A stretch of 21,019 nucleotides of DNA. Origin: CAYNND01 sp964528735 (lineage in GTDB: Bacteria; Patescibacteriota; Minisyncoccia; Phycocordibacterales; UBA2100). This document shows positions 14,676 through 20,297 of this stretch, piece by piece. Under the pieces are notes generated by a model. It did no database searches, was not told the origin of the DNA, and saw nothing but the letters and a program-made list of their open reading frames with translations. Both the position numbers and the translations under genes were made by a program. The stretch covers positions 1 through 21,019 of the forward strand of contig CAZGUV010000016.1 of assembly GCA_964528735.1 (NCBI GenBank). The letters are read 5' to 3'. The stretch's first letter is position 1. Every line of letters starts with the position of its first letter.

Positions 14676-15275
14676 CTAAGCAAGTGAATGAATAAAGTTC
14701 TGGAGCATCTGCTTGCCGCCCTCGGTGGCGAATGACTCAGGATGAAACTGGATGCCTTCTATGTTCCGCGTAGTATGACGGATGCCCATGATTTCACCAT
14801 CTGTTGTCTGTGCAGTAATAGTGAGTGTAGGGGGGAGTGTTGCTCGCTCGACAATAAGCGAGTGGTAGCGCATAACCTCGATGTCTTGGGGCAGTGATGC
14901 AAATACTCCTGCGCTGTCGTGACTGATGGTACTTGTTTTCCCATGCATCGGGAGTGCTGCTCGTGTGACCGTACCACCTAAGTAATGAGCGATACCTTGC
15001 ATGCCGAGGCAAACACCAAGTATAGGAATTGTGCAATCAGGCGCAGTTAGTACATCAGCGCATACTCCAAAATATGCACGGTCACTCGGGTCTCCTGGTC
15101 CGGGAGAAAGCACAATCCCCGTGTAGCCACGTTTTATTATTTCCTCGTACGTAATATCAGTGTTTCGGACAACATCAATTGTTCCTGCTATACCTTCAGC
15201 GTCAAGTATCTCACCGATGTATTGATACACGTTGTAGGTGAACGAATCGAAGTTGTCTATGATGAGAATCTTCAT
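14676..15275 (-). CDS. trpG: Anthranilate synthase glutamine amidotransferase subunit
   Basis: Supplies ammonia from glutamine to TrpE. The 199-residue class I glutaminase has LIIDNFDSFTYN at the N-terminus, the oxyanion strand LSPGPGDP (57-64), nucleophile Cys89 in GVCLGMQ, and the His178/Glu180 pair in FHPES. The amidotransferase might also serve p-aminobenzoate synthesis, as in some bacteria, but its place next to trpE argues for tryptophan. ATG is one base after the trpE stop (TAACATG). Confidence 0.95.
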   Translation of the reverse strand: MKILIIDNFDSFTYNVYQYIGEILDAEGIAGTIDVVRNTDITYEEIIKRGYTGIVLSPGPGDPSDRAYFGVCADVLTAPDCTIPILGVCLGMQGIAHYLGGTVTRAALPMHGKTSTISHDSAGVFASLPQDIEVMRYHSLIVERATLPPTLTITAQTTDGEIMGIRHTTRNIEGIQFHPESFATEGGKQMLQNFIHSLA

Positions 15276-15276
15276 G

Positions 15277-16632
15277 TTAGTTGAATGGGGCTGTTAATGT
15301 GTTCTTCATGGCAGCAAGTTTGCGAACAATCTCCTCGTACTCATGTGTGGGTTCTGAGTCGTAGACAATCCCACTACATGTTTGTGCGTATGCCGTGGTG
15401 CCGCGTATGAAGACAGAGCGAAGCGCGAGTGCGAAGGTGCAGTCGCCATTAAAACCAAATTGTCCAACACCACCCCCATACGGGCCTCGAGCCTCACGTT
15501 CGTTATCATGGATTATTTTCAGCGTCTCCACTTTTGGTGTTCCGCAGATGGTTCCCATCGGGAAATTACTCGCGAGTGCGCTAAAAGCGTCTTCCGATGG
15601 TTTTATAATCCCCGAGACTTCACTTGAAAGATGCTGTACATGACTAAAGCGTACAACCTTCATGAGGTCTCGAACACGCACGGTGCCAAACTGCGCGACA
15701 CGTCCAATGTCGTTGCGGTGCAAGTCTACCAGCATGACATGCTCTGCACGATCCTTTTCATTGTTCATGAGTGCGCGTGCGAGTTGTTGGTCTTCTGCTT
15801 CAGTTTTCCCTCGCCCCGTTGTTCCTGCAAGTGGTTTTGTCGTCATTTCTCCATCTCGCAGTGAAAAGAGAAGTTCTGGAGATGCGCCAATAATTATGCG
15901 GTCGCCAAACTTAAGATAATACATAAAGGGAGAAGGGTTCACCTCACGAAGTCGTTCATATATTCTGAGCGTATCGCCTTTTATGGTGTACTTTGATTTG
16001 AGCCCCACTTCACACTGGAATGTGTTTCCTGCGCGAATATGTTCCTGTACGCGCGCTACTATCTTTGCGTGTTCTTGCGCAGAGAGTTCGTCACCATCAA
16101 ACGTCACTGTGAGTGGTTGTGCGTGGTAACTCTGCGACAGTGCGGTGCGCACCAACGCTTCGCGATCACGCTCGTAGCAAAAATAAAACAGTTCATTTGT
16201 GCTCTTATCAAACACGAGTCCGTCATCGTATGCGCCAAATATGAACGTAGGGAAGTCCGGGTGTGTTTTCACCGGCACGGTTGGTTCAAAGTATTGTGTG
16301 CCTTCATATCCAAGATACCCCACAAGTCCACCGCTGTAATTTCGCGATATGGTCTGCTCAGGCATAACTGAGCGCAGAGCGTAGTATGGATTTTCCACCG
16401 CGTAGCTTGTGCCATCGATTGAAAAATCTTTGTTGTTTCCTTCAAGCATGTGCTTGGGGTCAAAACCTATGATTGAGTAGCGAGCAAATCTTCCTTCTTC
16501 GCCGAGTGACTCAAACAGAAAGCAGTTTTCAAACGTACGCTCTATGTTTTGGAATAGCTTGAAAAAGTCTACATCGTCTGCGACTTTGCGATAGTGTGGC
16601 TTTTTGCCCAATGTGATGCGTGGTGGATGCAT
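15277..16632 (-). CDS. trpE: Anthranilate synthase component I
   Basis: The chorismate-using subunit that makes anthranilate. From ATG 16632 it has 451 residues. Signatures in order: FLFESLG (38-44), matching the LLES motif that binds feedback tryptophan; the chorismate-binding core with IIGASPELL and KPLAGTTGRGKT; EHVMLVDLHRNDIGRV; and the C-terminal GTICGTPKVET and GPYGGGVGQFG motifs with Mg-binding glutamates downstream (HEYEEIVRK). An in-frame ATG at 16662 falls in the loop of the leader terminator and would add ten residues encoded by the hairpin, so it is rejected. AAGGG at 16645-16641, 8 bases before ATG 16632, is a good ribosome site lying in the terminator 3' arm. The T-box leader upstream controls expression. 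Confidence 0.94.
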   Translation of the reverse strand: MHPPRITLGKKPHYRKVADDVDFFKLFQNIERTFENCFLFESLGEEGRFARYSIIGFDPKHMLEGNNKDFSIDGTSYAVENPYYALRSVMPEQTISRNYSGGLVGYLGYEGTQYFEPTVPVKTHPDFPTFIFGAYDDGLVFDKSTNELFYFCYERDREALVRTALSQSYHAQPLTVTFDGDELSAQEHAKIVARVQEHIRAGNTFQCEVGLKSKYTIKGDTLRIYERLREVNPSPFMYYLKFGDRIIIGASPELLFSLRDGEMTTKPLAGTTGRGKTEAEDQQLARALMNNEKDRAEHVMLVDLHRNDIGRVAQFGTVRVRDLMKVVRFSHVQHLSSEVSGIIKPSEDAFSALASNFPMGTICGTPKVETLKIIHDNEREARGPYGGGVGQFGFNGDCTFALALRSVFIRGTTAYAQTCSGIVYDSEPTHEYEEIVRKLAAMKNTLTAPFN

Positions 16633-16677
16633 AAAAAACGCCCTTAGAAAACTAATAAACATAGTTTGCTAAGGGCG
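16633..16677 (-). terminator. Regulated intrinsic terminator of the T-box leader
   Basis: CGCCCTTAG (16677-16669) pairs with CTAAGGGCG (16647-16639). A C/T mismatch and a further AAACTA/TAGTTT helix follow, with a 7-base loop. Six T (16638-16633) come after the stem, immediately before the trpE ATG. The 5' arm is shared with the antiterminator. Confidence 0.93.
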
Positions 16678-16868
16678 TTTTTCTACAAGAGAAATCGCGG
16701 TACCACCTTATTTGTTCTCACTAGCTCCGAAAATCGACACTAGTTATCTCTGTTACGGGAGCTCCCGAGTAGTCACTATTGCAACTACTACCATGCACAT
16801 GCGTGCGACAGTGACCCAGCCTCTCGTACAAGTTACCTTGCGAGAGATCACCATCTATGGCTCTTTCT
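16633..16868 (-). promoter_or_regulatory. T-box riboswitch leader of the trp operon
   Basis: The minus-strand leader contains the T-box element AAGGTGGTACCGCG (16709-16696). The antiterminator can be drawn exactly as in the known class: UAAGG (16710-16706) pairs with CCUUA (16674-16670), the seven-base bulge UGGUACC is unpaired, and GCG (16698-16696) pairs with CGC (16677-16675). The same CGCCCUUAG strand otherwise forms the terminator. Upstream is a Stem-III-like hairpin with ACTAG/CTAGT arms (about 16743-16719), a palindrome CGGGAGCTCCCG (16767-16756) in the Stem II region, and a short Stem I with arms AUGGUGA (16854-16848) and UCACUGU (16814-16808). Stem I encloses a hairpin with a GUAA tetraloop and a GCUGGG internal loop that includes UGG (16818-16816), a candidate Trp specifier. 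Folding is by eye; the T-box, antiterminator and terminator are firm, the specifier is inferred. Confidence 0.9.
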
Positions 16869-16874
16869 GGTTGC

Positions 16875-16903
16875 AGAATATATGGATTTCTCCTATTCGT
16901 CAA
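16875..16903 (-). promoter_or_regulatory. Promoter of the trp operon
   Basis: TTGACG (16903-16898), a 17-base spacer and TATTCT (16880-16875) on the minus strand make a near-consensus sigma70-type promoter. Transcription should begin near A16868, giving a leader of about 236 bases to the trpE ATG. Confidence 0.75.
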
Positions 16904-16918
16904 GCACACAACATCTGC

Positions 16919-16947
16919 TTGTTAAAAATGCTGCAAGGCGGTATGGT
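16919..16947 (+). promoter_or_regulatory. Candidate promoter of rsmE
   Basis: TTGTTA (16919-16924), a 17-base spacer and TATGGT (16942-16947) end 6 bases before ATG 16954, fitting the leaderless pattern. It is back to back with the trp promoter, the two -35 boxes lying 15 bases apart. Confidence 0.4.
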
Positions 16948-16953
16948 TTTCTC

Positions 16954-17658
16954 ATGAAGGTCCATCGCTTTTTTATTGCAGACGATATTGTTGGTGAGAC
17001 GTATGTCATTCAAGATGAAGATTTGGTACATCAGATTACTCGAGTGCTTCGCATAGGAAGAGGTGAGCGCATTGCGCTTGTTGTTGGGGGCGGGAAGCAG
17101 TGGCTTGCCGAGGTTCTTGAGACTGAGAAAAAATTTATTACTGTCAAAATACTTGAACAGCAGCAGGTGTGGGTACCAACTCAGCGGCTCGTCGTCTGCC
17201 TCTCGGCGATTCGTAAGGAGCGTTTCGAATGGGCGCTTGAGAAGTGTACGGAGGTAGGTGCATCTGCCATCGTGCCAATTATTGCCGCTCGCACCGAACG
17301 AGGGCTCGTATCTTCTGAGCGCGCGGTGCGGATTATGCAAGAAGCGGCAGAGCAGTGTGGACGCGGCGATGTCCCTGAGTTTGGTGAACCAGTTGCACTT
17401 GAAGACCTGCTCTCAGAGGTGCATGAGTCGCTCATTATCGCGTGTGATATGGGTGGCGGGAGTTTCTCAGATATACCGCAGTTTTCTAGAGCGCCCGTCG
17501 TCTATCTTTGCATTGGTCCAGAAGGGGGGTGGAGTGAACAAGAGCGTACGCTCCTTCAGGAAAATAAGGCTATCTTTGTTTCTCTGGGGCCGACTGTGTT
17601 ACGTGCTGAGACCGCCGCGGTTGCAGCGTGTATTCTCGCGCAACATGGGGTAGAATAG
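16954..17658 (+). CDS. rsmE: 16S rRNA m3U1498 methyltransferase (RsmE)
   Basis: A 234-residue SPOUT-fold methyltransferase that modifies U1498 of 16S rRNA in the 30S subunit. It has the N-terminal PUA-like domain (VHRFFI at the start, HQITRVLRIGRGERI) and the C-terminal knot with ALEKCTEVGAS, AAEQCGR, the SAM-binding IGPEGGWSEQE and LGPTVLRAETAAVAA. An upstream ATG at 16882 would add 24 residues unlike the family and would run through the trp promoter, so 16954 is chosen. Its stop codon overlaps the -10 box of the next gene. Confidence 0.95.
   Translation: MKVHRFFIADDIVGETYVIQDEDLVHQITRVLRIGRGERIALVVGGGKQWLAEVLETEKKFITVKILEQQQVWVPTQRLVVCLSAIRKERFEWALEKCTEVGASAIVPIIAARTERGLVSSERAVRIMQEAAEQCGRGDVPEFGEPVALEDLLSEVHESLIIACDMGGGSFSDIPQFSRAPVVYLCIGPEGGWSEQERTLLQENKAIFVSLGPTVLRAETAAVAACILAQHGVE
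17651..17656 (+). promoter_or_regulatory. -10 box of leaderless DUF475 gene, within rsmE stop
   Basis: TAGAAT overlaps the last codons and first base of the rsmE stop codon and is followed by exactly 7 bases and ATG 17664. It uses the same hexamer and spacing as the surface-protein gene at 1654. Confidence 0.5.
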
Positions 17659-17663
17659 TGCCC

Positions 17664-18653
17664 ATGCTTAAACACATTCTCCCGGGAGGGTTTTTCTTTT
17701 ACTCAGCACTTATTTCAGTCGGTGCGTTGCTCGTCATTTTGTTTGGATACGGCGTCGGTCTCTTTTTCACCGCAGCGCTCCTTGCACTTCTTGAGGTAAC
17801 TCTATCATTTGATAATGCGGTTGTTAACGCAAAGATACTCAAGGATATGTCTCCGCAGTGGCAGCGTCGCTTTTTGACATGGGGGATCATCGTCGCTGTA
17901 GTAGGTACTCGTTTGGTGCTGCCGATACTTATCGTGGCAGTAGTCGCCGGACTTTCTCCATGGGTTGTCACCAATCTCGCATTCTTTGATCCTGAAAAAT
18001 ACGGGCATTTACTCCATGATTCGCATCACACAATATCTGCTTTCGGTGCTGCTTTTCTCTTTATGGTTGCGCTGCGCTACTTCTTTGATGAAAAAAAGGA
18101 AGTGCACTGGATAGAAAGTATCGAAAAGCGCTTGAGCAAGTGGGGGAACATAGAAGCATTTGAAATCGGACTCGTGCTGCTCCTTTTGTTTGTGGTTTCA
18201 TTCTTTATTCCTGAAGAGCGAGGGCTCATATTGGGCGCGGGCATCATCGGCGTGGTCCTCTTTATATTTATGGAGGCTATTACTCATATACTCAGTGCTA
18301 ATGTGAAGAGTGTCGCGCACTCAGGCCTTGCAGGATTTCTGTACCTTGAAGTACTCGATACTGCATTTTCTCTCGATGGAGTTATTGCAGCCTTTGCTAT
18401 AACAACAAATCTTGCGGTCATCGCGGTTGGTCTATGTATTGGTGCATATTTTGTTCGATCTATAACTGTATTTTTGGTGCGCGAAGGAACATTGTCACAG
18501 ATTAAATACCTTGAACATGGTGCTCACTGGGCAATCTTCGGACTCGCTGCATCGATGGTGCTTTCGCTTTTGACGGAGGTGTCAGAAATTGTGGTTGCTG
18601 GTGTCGGGCTCGTCATCATTGTCGCTGCGTACTATTCATCAATTCGTAAGTAA
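17664..18653 (+). CDS. DUF475 / TerC-superfamily integral membrane protein
   Basis: 329 residues with about nine to ten membrane helices. Two acidic, helix-embedded repeats typical of the DUF475/TerC clan are visible: LEVTLSFDNAVVNA (about 43-56) and LEVLDTAFSLDGVIAAFAIT (about 229-248). In each, Glu and Asp lie inside the membrane and probably coordinate a metal ion. TerC-clan relatives are tied to Mn2+ export or metal-loading of exported proteins; here the substrate is inferred. The cytoplasmic loop with DEKKEVHWIESIEKRL lies between the two halves. The start is set by the -10 box 7 bases upstream, not by the earlier in-frame ATG at 17628 inside rsmE. Confidence 0.88.
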   Translation: MLKHILPGGFFFYSALISVGALLVILFGYGVGLFFTAALLALLEVTLSFDNAVVNAKILKDMSPQWQRRFLTWGIIVAVVGTRLVLPILIVAVVAGLSPWVVTNLAFFDPEKYGHLLHDSHHTISAFGAAFLFMVALRYFFDEKKEVHWIESIEKRLSKWGNIEAFEIGLVLLLLFVVSFFIPEERGLILGAGIIGVVLFIFMEAITHILSANVKSVAHSGLAGFLYLEVLDTAFSLDGVIAAFAITTNLAVIAVGLCIGAYFVRSITVFLVREGTLSQIKYLEHGAHWAIFGLAASMVLSLLTEVSEIVVAGVGLVIIVAAYYSSIRK

Positions 18654-18711
18654 ATTTCTTCTCTAGCCGCAGAGGTTGTAGGAGAGACCAAAAATCTTTC
18701 TATAGGGCTTT

Positions 18712-18740
18712 TTGCATTTCTGTGTTCTAACTGATAGTAT
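18712..18740 (+). promoter_or_regulatory. Candidate upstream promoter of the RRM gene
   Basis: TTGCAT (18712-18717), a 17-base spacer and TAGTAT (18735-18740) in a TGA-extended context would start a transcript near 18747 with a leader of about 75 bases. A second possible box, GATACT (18810-18815), lies 6 bases before the ATG and would instead give a leaderless message. The sequence cannot decide between them. Confidence 0.4.
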
Positions 18741-18821
18741 ACGAACGTCCAAGGTACATGTGCTACTCGTTGAGTCGCCGTCGAATGTAATTCTGGCAAG
18801 TTAATAATAGATACTGCATCT

Positions 18822-19112
18822 ATGGCGACAAAATTGTTCATAGGCAACCTCGCGTACAAGACAAACGATGACAGTCTCAAGGCTCACTTCGCACAGTGTG
18901 GAAACGTAGTTTCTGCATCAGTAGTGATGGAGCGAGAGACCGGTCGTTCACGTGGCTTCGGCTTCGTAGAGTTTGGTACAGCTGATGAGGCAAAGGCAGC
19001 AGTCGAGAAGCTCAACGGAGTTGAGCTTGACGGCCGCGCACTCAACGTCTCAGAAGCTCGCGAGCGAGCTGACCGCCCAGCACGTGCTCCTCAGGGAGAC
19101 CGCCGCTGGTAA
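18822..19112 (+). CDS. Single-RRM RNA-binding protein
   Basis: 96 residues: one RNA recognition motif plus a short Arg/Pro/Ala tail. RNP2 is LFIGNL (5-10) and RNP1 is RGFGFVEF (44-51), both with the aromatic residues that stack on RNA. Small bacterial RRM proteins of this type (as in cyanobacteria, where several are cold-induced) act as RNA chaperones or regulators; the role here is inferred. It has no Shine-Dalgarno site, and a strong terminator follows the stop. Confidence 0.93.
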   Translation: MATKLFIGNLAYKTNDDSLKAHFAQCGNVVSASVVMERETGRSRGFGFVEFGTADEAKAAVEKLNGVELDGRALNVSEARERADRPARAPQGDRRW

Positions 19113-19131
19113 TTGTACTCTCTTAGTACAA
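19113..19131 (+). other. Hairpin between RRM stop and terminator
   Basis: TTGTACT-CTCTT-AGTACAA is a perfect 7-bp stem with a 5-base loop, beginning directly after the stop codon and abutting the terminator's A-tract. With the terminator it makes a double hairpin that may stabilise the mRNA 3' end. Confidence 0.5.
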
Positions 19132-19133
19132 AA

Positions 19134-19160
19134 AAAGACCTCGCTTTGCGAGGTCTTTTT
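19134..19160. terminator. Bidirectional intrinsic terminator
   Basis: AAAGACCTCGC-TTT-GCGAGGTCTTT is an 11-bp stem with A-run upstream and T-run downstream, so it works on both strands. It ends the RRM gene (+) and the DctP-like gene (-), which converge here. Confidence 0.92.
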
Positions 19161-19193
19161 GTTTCCTTGAGAAAAGTGGGGAATCTCAGGAGA

Positions 19194-20138
19194 TTATGAG
19201 TTCTGAATTCTCTTAACGAGGTTCTCTGCAAAGTAGTCCTGGTACTTGTCGTACACTTCTGCAGTGATTTCCTTAAACTTTGCTACTTCTGCTTCAGGCA
19301 TTCGAACTACTTCGACACCTTCAACTTCACATTGTGCAAGGATGTTTGGAATATCAGCAACTGACTCACGTCGCTCAATCTTTGCTGCCTTTTGTGCAGC
19401 TTCAACCATCACTTTCTGGGTTGACTCATCGAGACTCTTGAAAAAGTCCTGGTTTACGATGATAGATGTGAGGAACAAACTGTGTGCGGTGTCGTTAACG
19501 TACTTGAATGACTTGTTTTGCTCAAGAGGGAAGACACGGACGTAGGTAGACTCACCTGCATCAATGACGTTCTTATCTGCAGCTTGGTTCATTTCTTCAA
19601 GTGCAATTTCGTCGTGTGGCTCTGCACCAAGAAGTTTGAATGTATCAACCGCAACTGGTGAGCGACTTGTTCGAACGCGCATACCTTTCCATGATGCAAC
19701 ACTGTCAGCCTTGAAGTTTGCAGGAACAATGCGGTATCCGCCTGAGTAGGTGAAACTCATTGCCTTGATGTTTGATTTGACTGAAACACCTGCGAGCAAT
19801 TCAGAACCGATTGTACCGTCCAAGACTGCATCTGCATGCTTGTGATCTCGGAAAAGGAACGGAAGATCAAGTGCGTGCAAATCCTGGTTGTAATCTGCGA
19901 GCCATGTTGTGTAAATGTGACTCATCTCGATTGCACCTGAATCAATAAGCGCCATAAGGTCCGCTTTTGTAATTCGCTTGCCGTTGTTGTACTTATTTGA
20001 GTAGTCAGTCAAAGAGAGAACCTCAATATCAAACTGACCGCCTGTCTTTGCGTTTACCTCAGCGCTGAATCGCTCAGCAACTTTAAGGAAGAGACCAATT
20101 GGCTCGTGCGCAATGACCCATCGAACTTTTTTTGCCAT
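19194..20138 (-). CDS. TRAP-type DctP solute-binding protein without signal peptide
   Basis: 314 residues matching the DctP/TAXI-like periplasmic binding fold of TRAP transporters: AVNAKTGGQFDIEVLS near the start, GAIEMSHIYTTWLADY, DLPFLFRDHKHADAVLDG, the RVRTSRSP segment containing the Arg expected to bind substrate carboxylates, GAEPHDEIALEEM, and the C-terminal helices. The protein begins MAKKVRWVIAHEP, which is already the first beta strand of the mature domain, so no Sec or Tat signal is present; the longer start at 20189 adds no signal either. ATG 20138 is chosen because TAGTAT ends 7 bases before it. No DctQ/DctM genes are in view. It is either cytoplasmic, exported another way, or a repurposed binding protein. 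Confidence 0.88.
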   Translation of the reverse strand: MAKKVRWVIAHEPIGLFLKVAERFSAEVNAKTGGQFDIEVLSLTDYSNKYNNGKRITKADLMALIDSGAIEMSHIYTTWLADYNQDLHALDLPFLFRDHKHADAVLDGTIGSELLAGVSVKSNIKAMSFTYSGGYRIVPANFKADSVASWKGMRVRTSRSPVAVDTFKLLGAEPHDEIALEEMNQAADKNVIDAGESTYVRVFPLEQNKSFKYVNDTAHSLFLTSIIVNQDFFKSLDESTQKVMVEAAQKAAKIERRESVADIPNILAQCEVEGVEVVRMPEAEVAKFKEITAEVYDKYQDYFAENLVKRIQNS

Positions 20139-20145
20139 ATGTTTT

Positions 20146-20151
20146 ATACTA
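20146..20151 (-). promoter_or_regulatory. -10 box of the DctP-like gene
   Basis: TAGTAT on the minus strand, 7 bases before ATG 20138, with no clear -35. It fits the leaderless pattern. Confidence 0.45.
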
Positions 20152-20162
20152 ATTGTTAAATT

Positions 20163-20184
20163 GATGCATCCCCACTTAATTAAG
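20163..20184. promoter_or_regulatory. Palindromes between divergent binding-protein genes
   Basis: GATGCATC (20163-20170) and CTTAATTAAG (20175-20184) are perfect palindromes 4 bases apart, just upstream of the DctP -10 box. They are plausible operator half-sites for a shared regulator, but short AT-rich palindromes also arise by chance. Confidence 0.25.
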
Positions 20185-20261
20185 GGCATCTATCTCTATT
20201 GTATCGGGGTGGGGCAGAAGCAAAAGTCGCTTGGTGATACAGATGGGGATAACATACCTCC

Positions 20262-20290
20262 TTAACAGTCATTTGCGCAGGGTGTATTAT
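20262..20290 (+). promoter_or_regulatory. Promoter of the TctC-like gene
   Basis: TTAACA (20262-20267), a 17-base spacer and TATTAT (20285-20290), then exactly 7 bases to ATG 20298. This is the best full -35/-10 match among the leaderless promoters here. Confidence 0.6.
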
Positions 20291-20297
20291 GATGTCT

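Noticed and set aside
16633..16662. Longer trpE start at ATG 16662
   Set aside because: It lies in the loop of the leader terminator; its extra ten residues are encoded by the hairpin and T-run, whereas ATG 16632 has a ribosome site at proper spacing and a family-like N-terminus.
16871..16899. Plus-strand promoter TTGCAG-17-TATTCG fully overlapping the trp promoter
   Set aside because: It is largely the reverse complement of the trp promoter elements, and a better-placed pair (TTGTTA/TATGGT) abuts the rsmE ATG. Kept only as a remote alternative.
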